Part shown: positions 26,310 to 35,261 of the stretch, one piece after another
How the letters are laid out: the number at the start of each line of letters is the position of its first letter
Position numbering within the stretch: the first letter of the stretch is position 1
Assembly (NCBI GenBank): GCA_900314885.1
Contig: OMWY01000008.1
Span: 1 to 64,000 of the forward strand
Direction of reading: 5' to 3'
Length of the DNA stretch: 64,000 nt
Source of the DNA: an uncultured Eubacteriales bacterium
GTDB lineage: Bacteria > Bacillota > Clostridia > Lachnospirales > Lachnospiraceae
The notes under the pieces: model-generated
Databases searched by the model: none
Seen by the model: the letters and a program-made list of their open reading frames with translations, nothing else
Told to the model about the DNA's origin: nothing
Program-made: the position numbers and the translations under genes

Positions 26310-27371
26310 TTACTCTGAAAGTGCCTTTATCAGCTTGTCCATAACCTTATAGTCAGGAAGCGGGGCGACAGTCTTAATGGTAGTGGCTATCCCAATTCCA
26401 TCGAAAGCTGAAGCATCAGCTGTACCCGAATTGCCTGTTCTGAAACCATGTTTCTCGAAAGCGATCTTCTGTAAATCCTTGTCTAGGAGAGCATCAGTTA
26501 ACTTCCCACCATTTTCATCAAGAGAAATAAGTACATGACTCGACCAGGAGGTCGGAACCGGATAGAGCATAACTACATCATCCTTAATCTGATTCCACGA
26601 TTCAGGATCTTCCTTTGAAAATTCGAGGAGCTGGCTTTCATATCCCGCGACGAGGGGCTTGGCTCCGACTCCGGTCTTCAAGAACTGATCAAATATATCC
26701 GCGCTCGACGTTTCCATGTATCCCAATTTCTGAAATACGTCCTTAACTGTCGGGATTACAGTGTCTATATTATTTTCGGTCGCGATTCCTCCCGCTATGG
26801 TATTCGCTAAAATTCCCGCGTACATATTTCCGGAATTAGACTTAGTTGGATCTGTAGTCGCGACTTCGACCTGACCATATAGATCAGGAAGTCCTATATC
26901 AGCCCAGCTCTTTCCGTCTTCTATTAAAGCTGTCAGGGCCTTCATGTCTATATAGCTCGCACCGTCCTTATCGTAGGTTATGCCCTGCTTATCAAGAGCA
27001 TCCTTCACCATTTTTCTCGTATAAATTACTATAGGAGTATTAAAAATCACCTCGCTTCTGTATGGCTTTCCGACTTCCTCCTGATACATTTCAAGGGCTG
27101 TCTGACTTGAAGGCCAGAGAAAGTCCATACCTTCTTTATCAGCGGTAACCATGTCAAGACTGCCTGCCTTTTTATAGTCAATGACAATGTGATATTTTTT
27201 CGCTAAAATGTCCCTTACCTCCTCATCCTCAAGAAACCCTATCTTTTCACCACCGACATATCCCGTCAGGGTTTCAGTTTTATTTGCTGTTTTTATTGTC
27301 TGTAATCCAAATGTAATTATAGCGACAGCAATAATCATTACAATTCCTATTAACGTTGTTTTTTTATTCAA
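26310..27371 (-). CDS. Membrane-anchored substrate-binding protein
   Basis: A 353-aa protein with one N-terminal membrane anchor (about 5-25) and an extracytoplasmic periplasmic-binding-protein-like domain (DYKKAGSLDMV ... DFLWPSSQTALEMYQ ... VATTDPTKSNSGNMYAGIL). The pattern resembles the substrate-binding half of the substrate-binding/VWA proteins found beside xpaC and telA genes; the pseudogene at 27999-28847 has the same SLDIMRALAEEDFNYDAVWPA motif. I chose a TTG start at 27371, as AAAGGAG lies 6 nt upstream; a TTG ten codons earlier is also possible. The start overlaps the xpaC-like stop by 8 nt. The ligand is unknown. No permease is adjacent. Confidence 0.65.
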   Translation of the reverse strand: MNKKTTLIGIVMIIAVAIITFGLQTIKTANKTETLTGYVGGEKIGFLEDEEVRDILAKKYHIVIDYKKAGSLDMVTADKEGMDFLWPSSQTALEMYQEEVGKPYRSEVIFNTPIVIYTRKMVKDALDKQGITYDKDGASYIDMKALTALIEDGKSWADIGLPDLYGQVEVATTDPTKSNSGNMYAGILANTIAGGIATENNIDTVIPTVKDVFQKLGYMETSSADIFDQFLKTGVGAKPLVAGYESQLLEFSKEDPESWNQIKDDVVMLYPVPTSWSSHVLISLDENGGKLTDALLDKDLQKIAFEKHGFRTGNSGTADASAFDGIGIATTIKTVAPLPDYKVMDKLIKALSE

Positions 27372-27999
27372 TCCCTGCTCCTTTAAAGTCACTTTCGCCA
27401 AAATCGGTATTTATCATATTTTTCAGGACATCAATATCGGCACTTACATCTATCATTTCACCTTCCATCAACTGCTCAAGCTCCTTGTCAAATGCCTTCT
27501 GAAGGAGGCCAAGGCCCTGTTCAGTTTTATCCATCGCGTTTCTCACAGAATTTAAATCAGGATTTGTGCTCTCAAACCTGTGATATTTTTCCGTCAGAGA
27601 TACAGCAGCGTCAAGGTAATATTTTCCGAATTTTTTAGCGTCACTAATCTGATCCGGATGATCGGAAAGCCAGTCAATATTTTTCTCGCACGAGCCCGAG
27701 AGTCGCTCAACGTCAGATTTAATTACCTGATTTTTTATTGAATTTCCGGCTTTTTTTAATTTCTTATTATCTGATTTAATGTCTTCTAAAATAGCTGTTA
27801 AATCATCCGCGTTTCCAAAGGAAGAAAGATCCATGGTTCCTATTTTCTTACGGGGCTTTGTAACGTATCCTGTTCCAATAAACATGCCAATGGCAAGGGC
27901 AGCGGAAATTATTACAGGAAATTCAAGGCCTAAATAAGCCGCAAGAAAAAAGGCTATTCCAACAATAAGAGATGCAATCATTGACCCTGTTTTATTCAT
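27364..27999 (-). CDS. XpaC-like 5-bromo-4-chloroindolyl phosphate hydrolysis family protein
   Basis: A 211-aa protein with two N-terminal hydrophobic helices (about 5-40) and an alpha-helical, probably coiled-coil, cytosolic part. The helical body (DDLTAILEDIKSDNKKLKKAG ... KFGKYYLDAAVSLTEKYHRFEST) resembles the XpaC family (PF10112), which commonly neighbours toxic-anion-resistance protein TelA. No telA is present here. The name reflects an old phenotype; the biochemical role is unknown. The start is the ATG at 27999, overlapping the stop of the decayed substrate-binding/VWA gene (ATGA), so the three form one operon. Confidence 0.65.
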   Translation of the reverse strand: MNKTGSMIASLIVGIAFFLAAYLGLEFPVIISAALAIGMFIGTGYVTKPRKKIGTMDLSSFGNADDLTAILEDIKSDNKKLKKAGNSIKNQVIKSDVERLSGSCEKNIDWLSDHPDQISDAKKFGKYYLDAAVSLTEKYHRFESTNPDLNSVRNAMDKTEQGLGLLQKAFDKELEQLMEGEMIDVSADIDVLKNMINTDFGESDFKGAGIE

Positions 28000-28847
28000 C
28001 AATTGTACCCCTTGACCTTTCTGAACGCCTCCGTAAGATTCTCTCTACCGTCAAATACCCTTGCGTTCGTAAGCTCCGCCAGCTGTTTTAACTGTGAATC
28101 ATCAGCGCTTCCATACATTATTGAAAATATAGGAACATCTATTCCGGCTTCTTTATATCTGTCTTTAAAGTCATCATAATCATCGATGCTCATACCATCC
28201 GTCATGACAACTATAGCAGGAGAATATTTGCTTATATCATATTTCTTTAAATCATCACTCGTAAGAACATTTTTCTCGCCTGTAAGGGCGTAGAGGAAGC
28301 CTAAGTAGGCGCTGGCTCCGGAATTAGACTGGGTAGCGCTTGTCATGCAGAACTTTAGCTTTCCTGATTTAACGGCGTCAAGAATGTCAGCAACCTATAC
28401 ATCCTTCCCTACGAAGCCTAATTCCTCTGCCTTACTCTTCTTTATACCGAAAATGACCGGAGTTATTGAAATTGATTCAGCGTGCTTGATTCGGTGCAGT
28501 TTTTCATCTCCGGCGTTCATCCAGACACTGCTTGCCGGCCATACTGCGTCATAGTTAAAGTCTTCCTCTGCAAGTGCCCGCATAATATCAAGCGAGCCCT
28601 TATAGGTCATATCTATTTCGACATGATTTTTCTTAGCGTATTCAGTTAAAATTGGTTCGAGCTCGCTATTATCTGAGCCGGATAATATTGATATCTTCTT
28701 ACTGCTGTTCCCTAGCTTAGTGACAGAGCCCTTGTTTACGGAGCTGCCTTTGGAATTTCCATTAATACTGCCTGAACAGCCTGATAGCATTGAGGCAATC
28801 AGTACTAAAATAAGTGTCAGAATAAAAAAATGCTTTTTACCTTTCAT
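27999..28847 (-). pseudogene. Remnant of a lipoprotein with substrate-binding and VWA domains
   Basis: The first part (28847-28398) encodes a lipoprotein signal with lipobox LSGC and a substrate-binding domain (SLDIMRALAEEDFNYDAVWPA ... SISITPVIFGIKKSKAEELG). An in-frame TAG at 28397-28395 interrupts it. The same frame continues as VADILDAVKSGKLKFCMTSATQSNSG, typical for this family. After LTSDDLKKYDI the sequence jumps to SKYSPAIVVMTDG, the middle of a von Willebrand A domain, so the rest of the binding domain and the MIDAS DxSxS part of the VWA domain are missing. One nonsense codon plus an internal in-frame deletion of perhaps 200 codons mark it as a pseudogene. Downstream genes keep intact frames. 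Confidence 0.75.
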
Positions 28848-28931
28848 CGTTACCCCTCTTTCGTGAGTTTCTAAGTATCCTAAGAGGAGTGTAACATATG
28901 AACGTAAAAAGCATGTTAAGACAGGGTAAAA

Positions 28932-29861
28932 TTATATGAATTGATATAATAAAATTACAAGAGGTATGGTTCCCACAGAGAGAAGTGTTGTCATCACAAT
29001 GTTCTCGGCGCAGAATTCACCATCTATCCCCTTCTCGGCTGCTGTTGCCATAGGCATGGTTCCAACGGGCATAGCGGTCAGGATAACCGCGACCTCTGTA
29101 AGCACCTCATCAAAGTGAAAAAGCTTAATAATAAAAGCGTAGGCTATCGGAATTATTATCATCTTTAACGCAAGGAAGAGCCAGTTTTTCCATCTCGTAA
29201 ACATCCTTGTGAAGCTCTCTTCCTTAACGGAATAGCCTACAATTATGAGAGAAATCGGAATCGCGGCGTTTCCTAAATGTGTAACGGCGGAATTAATAAT
29301 AGTTGGTAACTTTATCTGTAAGGCAAAAATTAATAAGGCTATAACGCAGGCGATTGTTCCCGGATTAATTACGTATCTGAATGACATAAGGTCAAATTTA
29401 GAAGAACCCTTTTCCGAAAATAATAGCGCTCCATAGGTATAATAAAAAACATTATACTCAAAAATAAATATAGCGACATATACAAGATACTCAGCTCCAA
29501 ACATAGCTTTCACAAAAGGAATTCCTATAAAGCCAAGGTTTGAAAATGAGAACATCAATTTATAAATGTTCCTCTTAACCTTATCCGTCGAAAAAATTCC
29601 GCTTAAAAATGTACCGAGAAAAATAAGCATGGCAAACATAATAAGGGCAACGAGGAAGGCCATAAAAGTGCTTCCCCTGTCAACGCTGTCAGCCCCTGCC
29701 ATGCTTGAAATAATAATGCAGGGATTAAGTACCTGAATTAAAAGGCGGGAAAGTGCCTTATCGTCGCCTTCCCTAAGTACTCCCGTCTTTTTGCAGATGA
29801 ATCCTGTGGCGATGAGTAATAAGATAACCACCATCTGGGTAAAAGCAGTTAATACGTCCAT
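28932..29861 (-). CDS. AEC family transporter (auxin efflux carrier type)
   Basis: A 309-aa protein with ten hydrophobic helices in two five-helix halves (PF03547). FVKAMFGAEYLVYVAIFIFEYN and LTAMPVGTMPMATAAEKGID fit the family; the second resembles the conserved substrate loop. Bacterial AEC proteins move small organic acids such as malate, lactate or 2-hydroxyacids. It begins 1 nt after the stop of the 2-hydroxyacid dehydrogenase gene, so the pair probably handles the same hydroxy or keto acid; that is inference from position. Confidence 0.85.
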   Translation of the reverse strand: MDVLTAFTQMVVILLLIATGFICKKTGVLREGDDKALSRLLIQVLNPCIIISSMAGADSVDRGSTFMAFLVALIMFAMLIFLGTFLSGIFSTDKVKRNIYKLMFSFSNLGFIGIPFVKAMFGAEYLVYVAIFIFEYNVFYYTYGALLFSEKGSSKFDLMSFRYVINPGTIACVIALLIFALQIKLPTIINSAVTHLGNAAIPISLIIVGYSVKEESFTRMFTRWKNWLFLALKMIIIPIAYAFIIKLFHFDEVLTEVAVILTAMPVGTMPMATAAEKGIDGEFCAENIVMTTLLSVGTIPLVILLYQFI

Positions 29862-29862
29862 G

Positions 29863-30876
29863 TCATACCACCCTGTTCTCCGGTATGTGGTCGGCGTTCA
29901 TCACCGGGGCGTCTTCCACATCATTTACCTTACAATCGCTTAAAGCCTCTACAAGATGAGCTAAAGCTCTTCTTCTCGCCTCATAGAAGGAATTCTCAGA
30001 TAAAAAGGCCGAATGCGGAGTCATAACTACATTTGGCAGTCCGAACAAGTTGCTCTTCTCATTTATTTCATCCTCAATTACATCAATCGCGGCCGCTTCA
30101 ATTTCATGAGTATTGAGAGCCTTTACGAGGGCTTCCTCATCTACCACGGAACCTCTGGCAGTATTTATAAAGAAAGCCGTCTTCTTCATTTTCTTAAACT
30201 GCTTCTCGCCCATCATATGATAGGTGACATCTTTAATTAGTGGGCAGTGCATGCTTACAAAATCAGATTTTTCGCAGAGCTCATCTATGGTCTCTGCCTT
30301 CACGCAACCGTATTCCTTAAGGAATTCAACCGTCTTTGTAGGAGCGTAAACCAAAATATTTAGTCCCAGGGAATGAAGGACAGGCACCATCCTCTTAGGT
30401 ATGTCTCCAAAGAAAACAAGACCGAAGGTCTGTCCCTTAAGGCGCTTCATAGGATAACCCAAAAGTGGGTCCCATTTTCCCTCTCTTACTGTTCTGTCAA
30501 GAAAGGTAATCTGCCTAGCAAGGTCAAGAGCCATAGCGACCGAATGCAGCGCTACCTCATCAGCGCAAAAGCCGGGACAATTTGAGACAAGTACTCCTCT
30601 CTCCTTTGCCGCTTCAATATCAATATTGTTGTAGCCGATAGACTGAGTCGCGATCATATGAAGGTCAGGGCAGGTCTCAATGACTTCCCTTGTGATTTCC
30701 TCATATTCGACAACAAGACCATTCGCCTTGGTATCAAATACGTAATCGCGGAATGACTTCTTATATTCGTGATCGTCAATCTCTATAAGATTGATATCTG
30801 TCACGCCCCACTTAATTAGAAGCTCCTTCTCATAATCAAGACCAACACCTACGTTAAAATACAATACGTTTTTCAT
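29863..30876 (-). CDS. D-2-hydroxyacid dehydrogenase (NAD-dependent)
   Basis: A 337-aa member of the D-isomer-specific 2-hydroxyacid dehydrogenases, converting 2-keto acids to D-2-hydroxy acids or the reverse. The substrate-binding loop SIGYNNIDIEAAKERGV, the catalytic arginine in INTARGSVVDEEAL, a glutamate in IDVIEDEIN and the histidine in MTPHSAFLSE are present. The Rossmann loop is unusual: the expected GxGxxG-type glycines read GLVFFGDIPKRM, with Phe at the middle glycine. Either cofactor binding is modified or a degenerate loop is tolerated, as in some CtBP-like relatives. Coupled to an AEC transporter downstream. Confidence 0.85.
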   Translation of the reverse strand: MKNVLYFNVGVGLDYEKELLIKWGVTDINLIEIDDHEYKKSFRDYVFDTKANGLVVEYEEITREVIETCPDLHMIATQSIGYNNIDIEAAKERGVLVSNCPGFCADEVALHSVAMALDLARQITFLDRTVREGKWDPLLGYPMKRLKGQTFGLVFFGDIPKRMVPVLHSLGLNILVYAPTKTVEFLKEYGCVKAETIDELCEKSDFVSMHCPLIKDVTYHMMGEKQFKKMKKTAFFINTARGSVVDEEALVKALNTHEIEAAAIDVIEDEINEKSNLFGLPNVVMTPHSAFLSENSFYEARRRALAHLVEALSDCKVNDVEDAPVMNADHIPENRVV

Positions 30877-30901
30877 AAATGCCTCCTATAATAAAGACGT
30901 G

Positions 30902-32488
30902 TCAAACACCGTCAATAATACCCTTTAAGCCCTTCTCTTTATATAGCTTCTTATAATAGTCGACCTCATCATTAATAATACCGTCAAGCGCCCGCATGGA
31001 AAGGACTTCTACGGGAGCCTTGTCATCTGTCAGAACATAATTTCCCGGCTCGTATTTTATTAATTCTGAAGTAGCAATACTCATAAAGGACTTAAGTTCA
31101 TCATCAGAAATATTCGCGATATTATTTTCTAATTTCTCAATAATGCTGTCATCGTCAGAGGCAAAAAGCTCACGGTTAGTATTGTTCGTGATATCCACCG
31201 TATACTCATTTTTAAATACACGTGAAATTGTATCGGCGAGATAATCATTTATACTGCCCTCGCCGCTGCCCCGCATATTCATATTAATTACCATAACTCC
31301 GTCAGGATTTAAATGGTTTTTTACTTCCGTAAAAAATTCCGTCGATGACATCTGAAATGGAACGGAAATATCCTGATAGGCATCAACAAGAATAACATCA
31401 TATTTTTTATCTATAGCGTGGAGATATGCCCTGCCATCGTATGTAGTCACATTTACGTCGTCAGGCATTTCAAAATATTCCTTCGCCAGCTTCGTAATTT
31501 TCCCGTCAATTTCTACGCCATCTATATTCGCGTTTGCAAAATATTTTTTGCACTGAGAAGCATAGGTACCGGTGCCATTTCCGAGGACAAGAATATCCAT
31601 TTTATCCTTGTTGACAGCATCAGTCATTAAGGGAGCTGCCATGGCGTAATCGTAGTACATCCCGGTAAGCTTACCGTCCTTCCGTCTCATCGACTGGACT
31701 CCAAAGAGCACATTTGTGGAAAATATTGTCTGCTCTGCCGAATCGGATACCTGCAGATAATTATATATAGATTCCCCCTCATAAGTGAGATTCTTATTCC
31801 AAAAAGCAAAGCTGTCGCTTCTTCCGAAAATAAATCCGACAAGCAATAAGGCTAAGCCTATTCCCGATTTCACGTACCCCTTTCTTTCGCTAATAAAATA
31901 AATAACTGCTATAGCGATTAAAAGAGAAGCAAAAATTAAGAAGGTAATGCTTGTGCCTACAGCCGGAATCGTTACAAATGTAGGTAAAAATGTTCCGATA
32001 ATGCTTCCCGTGGTATTAAAAGCTCCAAGGTATCCTACCGTCTTTCCGCTATCATCAAGGCTGTCAACGGAATATTTTACAAGGGAAGGAGTAACAGTCC
32101 CCAGTAGAAATAACGGGTAGACAAAAATTATGATACAGCTTGCGAAAGCAGCCCAAACGAGATAGGCCTCATTTACAGATAAAACAACTAAGGCCGATAT
32201 ACCGACTATGAGATATTTTCCCAAAACCGGTATAAGGGCCGTCCATATTCCCGCTATTAGCACCCTCTTATAGAGAATATCCGGATTCGGGTTCTTATCA
32301 GCGCTTCTGCCCCCGTAAATATTTCCAAGTGCCATCGCTATCATAATTGTACCAATAATTATGGTCCAGACAATCTGTGATGAACTGAAATAAGGGGAGA
32401 GCAGCCTGCTCGCCCCTAGTTCTACAGCCATTACCGAGATCCCCGAAATAAACTCCGTGAGGTACAAAAATCCCTTGTGCTTAATCAT
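30902..32488 (-). CDS. Membrane-fused spermidine synthase-like protein
   Basis: A 528-aa protein. Residues 1 to about 225 contain seven or so membrane helices (ISGISVMAVELGASRLLSPYF is a hallmark of these fusions). Residues about 240-500 form a spermidine-synthase-like methyltransferase fold: ILVLGNGTGTYASQC (cofactor loop), VEIDGKITKLAKEYF, VILVDAYQDISVPFQMSS. The catalytic aspartate of true spermidine synthases seems replaced by DAYQD, and no SAM decarboxylase is nearby, so polyamine synthesis is uncertain. The start ATG at 32488 has a weak purine-rich upstream region. It lies 24 nt after the ArsR-type regulator gene and is probably co-transcribed with it. Confidence 0.8.
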   Translation of the reverse strand: MIKHKGFLYLTEFISGISVMAVELGASRLLSPYFSSSQIVWTIIIGTIMIAMALGNIYGGRSADKNPNPDILYKRVLIAGIWTALIPVLGKYLIVGISALVVLSVNEAYLVWAAFASCIIIFVYPLFLLGTVTPSLVKYSVDSLDDSGKTVGYLGAFNTTGSIIGTFLPTFVTIPAVGTSITFLIFASLLIAIAVIYFISERKGYVKSGIGLALLLVGFIFGRSDSFAFWNKNLTYEGESIYNYLQVSDSAEQTIFSTNVLFGVQSMRRKDGKLTGMYYDYAMAAPLMTDAVNKDKMDILVLGNGTGTYASQCKKYFANANIDGVEIDGKITKLAKEYFEMPDDVNVTTYDGRAYLHAIDKKYDVILVDAYQDISVPFQMSSTEFFTEVKNHLNPDGVMVINMNMRGSGEGSINDYLADTISRVFKNEYTVDITNNTNRELFASDDDSIIEKLENNIANISDDELKSFMSIATSELIKYEPGNYVLTDDKAPVEVLSMRALDGIINDEVDYYKKLYKEKGLKGIIDGV

Positions 32489-32512
32489 ATAATCTCTTCT
32501 CGCCTTTCTCTC

Positions 32513-33415
32513 TCATCTCTCAGAATAAACAACCTTTACATCTATATCCTGGTTATAATTGCCGAACCCCTTCCCATAAAGCGCAAAGCCATGATTCTCC
32601 TCAGCTGTCTCCATGCGGAGCTTGATTACACTCTTATTGTCGAACTTAAACATATCAATAAGTGTATCCGATATTTTAAGTCCGTCAACAAAGGTACCGT
32701 GATGGTTAATAACGAGCATTTTCAAAAGTCCGTGCTGCTCGTACTTGCTGTCCCACCAGGGTGGTGTAAAAAGCCCCTTCGAGCTCCCGACGTACCCCGG
32801 TGAAAACCACCTGCCTAGGTCATGTCCGTTCAGAGAAAAATCTACAACCGCCGGAAGCGCCTCGGCATTGCTTATAGCGTTTCCAAGCTCCATAGATAGG
32901 ACTATCTCATCAAATCCGTTACCTTCAGGAAGAAGATTAGGGATAATATATTCTATATAGCCCTTCTCAAGCCAGAGTACATCAGCGTCATAGTGCTCCG
33001 GATGAGAATAATATCCTGCGTTATTAATCTCGCCTATAATTCCTCTGCTTGTAGCAAGGCCGCATGAGCCCTCTATATTATAATCCGAAAACTGACCTAC
33101 CTTAATATCAGCCGTATATGATTCCTGCTTTTCCTTCTCAGCCTGTACATCAATTAAAACCTTGTCCATAGCAACCGAGCAGATCTTCTGGTTCCCATGA
33201 CCGCTCGTCTCGCCCTTCACTTCAACAAGTCCACAGTCCATAAGCTTCTTGATATGGCTTGTAAGCGCGCCATTTGTGATATCAAGCCTGCCCGCAAGCT
33301 CATTCATATTCATAGGACCTTCTTCAATTAAAATGCGGACGATCTCTGTTCTGATATCACTGCCCAGTGCTTTCATGATATCTAGTCCTTCATCAAGGGA
33401 CCCAAGCCTTATCAT
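32513..33415 (-). CDS. ArsR-type winged-helix regulator with large C-terminal domain
   Basis: A 300-aa protein. Residues about 8-85 are a winged-helix DNA-binding domain of the ArsR/HTH_20 type (MKALGSDIRTEIVRILIEEGPMNMNELAGRL ... GALTSHIKKLMDCGLVEV). Residues about 110-300 form a beta-rich domain with many aromatic residues (WLEKGYIEYIIPNLLP ... SLNGHDLGRWFSPGYVG ... GLFTPPWWDSKYEQHG) that looks like a carbohydrate-binding or jelly-roll sensor; I recognise no named family. This resembles regulators near glycoside utilisation genes in Clostridia. It lies between the glycan-uptake locus and the spermidine-synthase-like gene, so it may regulate either. Confidence 0.75.
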   Translation of the reverse strand: MIRLGSLDEGLDIMKALGSDIRTEIVRILIEEGPMNMNELAGRLDITNGALTSHIKKLMDCGLVEVKGETSGHGNQKICSVAMDKVLIDVQAEKEKQESYTADIKVGQFSDYNIEGSCGLATSRGIIGEINNAGYYSHPEHYDADVLWLEKGYIEYIIPNLLPEGNGFDEIVLSMELGNAISNAEALPAVVDFSLNGHDLGRWFSPGYVGSSKGLFTPPWWDSKYEQHGLLKMLVINHHGTFVDGLKISDTLIDMFKFDNKSVIKLRMETAEENHGFALYGKGFGNYNQDIDVKVVYSER

Positions 33416-33485
33416 AGCGCCACCATCCTTCTTAGACTTCGTGTACTTATTCTACTACAAATATAATTTAACTTCAAGTAAAAAA

Positions 33486-33507
33486 TGGGGAGCTTTTGCG
33501 CTCCCCA
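33486..33507 (-). terminator. Terminator of the LamG lipoprotein gene
   Basis: TGGGGAGC / GCTCCCCA arms, then TTTTTTA on the minus strand. It ends the solute-binding protein-LamG transcript 20 nt after the LamG stop. Confidence 0.85.
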
Positions 33508-33526
33508 CAAGCAAATTTTATTTCAA

Positions 33527-35179
33527 TTACTCTATAGACATTATGTCGATATAGCCTTCCTCATTTGTTAAGAAGAAGTATACATCTCCATCAACTCCTG
33601 ATGCAGAACCAGGAATTGAGCAATCTGAAGTATATGTATTTCCGTCAGATCCTGCTATATCTGAATGGATTGTAAGGTCATTGCCTGATCTTGTGATTGT
33701 AAGTGTAACGTCCGCTCCGTTCATAGCGGCAAGCCATGTAGCCCAGTCATCACCCCATGATGTGGTATATGTGCATCCGTTGTCATTGAGGTTCTTGTTG
33801 CCATCACCTGAAAGCCAACCCCAGGCATCCGCGCGAACTGCAGCGTATTCCTGATGTCCATCAATGCTGTTAGGGTCAACATGAGCGTCATTAGCTGTAT
33901 TACCAAAGCCTACTACGTAGTTATCCCAGTTGTTCTTGCCATCTGTATAGTTCTTAAACTTAACAGTCTTGGTCTCACCATCCTTGATCTGGGTTGTGCT
34001 TGACCAGTCTGTCCACCAAGCGTTTGTAAAATCTGTCTTACCAACTGACTCTATAGCGTTAGCGTCAGGAGTTACAGAGCCTGCAGCCGCTGTAGAACCA
34101 GAAGCGCTTGCTGTACTCTCATCTGACTTACCTGTAGTTGTATCAACGCCTTCCTTTGAAGCGTCATCTGTTACTGTAGCGTCACCTAACTGATAGAGTG
34201 AAAGAACCTGACCAGGTGTAAGCGCTGTATCGAATGTGTAAAGATCATCTACGAAGCCCTTGAACATGGTATCCCAGTAATTAACACCGAAATAAGATTC
34301 AAATGTAGCGTCGCCCGGCTTCATGATGTTAGGAGCGAGTGTAGCGTCCCAGGTATATTCGAAGTATGTGCCGTTCTTATAGTTATCTTCAGAATCGTAC
34401 ATCTTCTGGCCATTTAAATAGAACTGAGCGCCAACAGTCTTAGCGCCGGTAGCGCCTGTCTGCTCCTCGCCTGAGCAAACGATTGTAACCATAGCCCACT
34501 CACGTTTGCCGTGGATAGAGTTATCAAATGAATACATCCATGGCCAGCAGTCTGTGCCATCCTCAGCATCGCTGGCTTCGTTACGGCTCCAGACGATAGG
34601 GAAGATCTTAGCTGAATCCTCGCCCCACTCACACTGGGTAACATTTGCCCATGTAACATCATTGCCTGCGTCAGCTGCCTTGCCGATGTTGTAACCCATC
34701 TGAAGTGTTGGTCCATATGTAGCAAGTCTGTCAGCGTCAATCCAGAATGAAACTGTCCATGTATCAGTGTTTGTAGGCTTAAGGTTAAGGTTAAGTTCGT
34801 TCTTACCGTCAAGGAAGATAGCGTCGCCTACAGGGCCCTTGCCATACTGGAATGTATAGCCGTCAACAGGAGCGATACCATAAGTAGCTCCGTCGTTGTC
34901 ACCCTTGTCCTCTACCTGAGTAGCTGCGGTATATCCCTCATCCGCTGCCTTATCCTTATCAAATGTGATGTGTTGGAAAGCGTCAGGAAGTGCCTCTGCT
35001 GTAGTCGCGCTGCTTGTGGTGCTTGATGTGCTGCCGGCGGCGGAACTTGTGGTGCTGCTTGCTGTGCTTGTGCTCGCAACGGTAGAAGCGCTGCTTGAAG
35101 CTTCCTTATTGTCCCCGCAGGCTGCGAGTGAAGCTACCATGGCAGCTGTAAGAACTACTGATAATACCTTTTTTCTCAT
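33527..35179 (-). CDS. LamG-domain lipoprotein with C-terminal carbohydrate-binding-like domain
   Basis: A 550-aa surface lipoprotein: signal peptide with lipobox LAAC at about residue 21, then a Ser/Thr/Ala-rich linker to about 65. A concanavalin-like LamG domain spans about 90-330 (DTWTVSFWIDADRL ... VDDLYTFDTALTPGQVLSLYQLG, the typical ending). A second low-complexity linker leads to a Trp-rich beta domain at about 380-550 (FTNAWWTDWSSTTQIKDGETK ... WGWLSGDGNKNLND), probably a carbohydrate-binding module. No catalytic motif is visible, so it likely holds glycans at the cell surface for the adjacent importer. It follows the solute-binding protein gene after a 13-bp stem-loop. Confidence 0.8.
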   Translation of the reverse strand: MRKKVLSVVLTAAMVASLAACGDNKEASSSASTVASTSTASSTTSSAAGSTSSTTSSATTAEALPDAFQHITFDKDKAADEGYTAATQVEDKGDNDGATYGIAPVDGYTFQYGKGPVGDAIFLDGKNELNLNLKPTNTDTWTVSFWIDADRLATYGPTLQMGYNIGKAADAGNDVTWANVTQCEWGEDSAKIFPIVWSRNEASDAEDGTDCWPWMYSFDNSIHGKREWAMVTIVCSGEEQTGATGAKTVGAQFYLNGQKMYDSEDNYKNGTYFEYTWDATLAPNIMKPGDATFESYFGVNYWDTMFKGFVDDLYTFDTALTPGQVLSLYQLGDATVTDDASKEGVDTTTGKSDESTASASGSTAAAGSVTPDANAIESVGKTDFTNAWWTDWSSTTQIKDGETKTVKFKNYTDGKNNWDNYVVGFGNTANDAHVDPNSIDGHQEYAAVRADAWGWLSGDGNKNLNDNGCTYTTSWGDDWATWLAAMNGADVTLTITRSGNDLTIHSDIAGSDGNTYTSDCSIPGSASGVDGDVYFFLTNEEGYIDIMSIE

Positions 35180-35211
35180 TTTTGTAAACCCTCCATTGGA
35201 TTCTTTTTATG

Positions 35212-35247
35212 ATAAGGCTCTCCGAACTAATTTGCGGAGAGCCTTAT
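35212..35247 (-). other. Intercistronic stem-loop between solute-binding protein and LamG genes
   Basis: Perfect 13-bp arms ATAAGGCTCTCCG / CGGAGAGCCTTAT with a 10-nt loop and no following T tract. Such stems after solute-binding protein genes often protect the upstream message from decay and raise its level relative to downstream genes. Confidence 0.65.
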
Positions 35248-35261
35248 AGCCATTCCTTAAA

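Noticed and set aside
26310..28847. Tellurite-resistance operon
   Set aside because: Only xpaC-like and substrate-binding/VWA-related genes are present. telA and terD-type genes are missing and one gene is decayed, so a resistance role cannot be supported.
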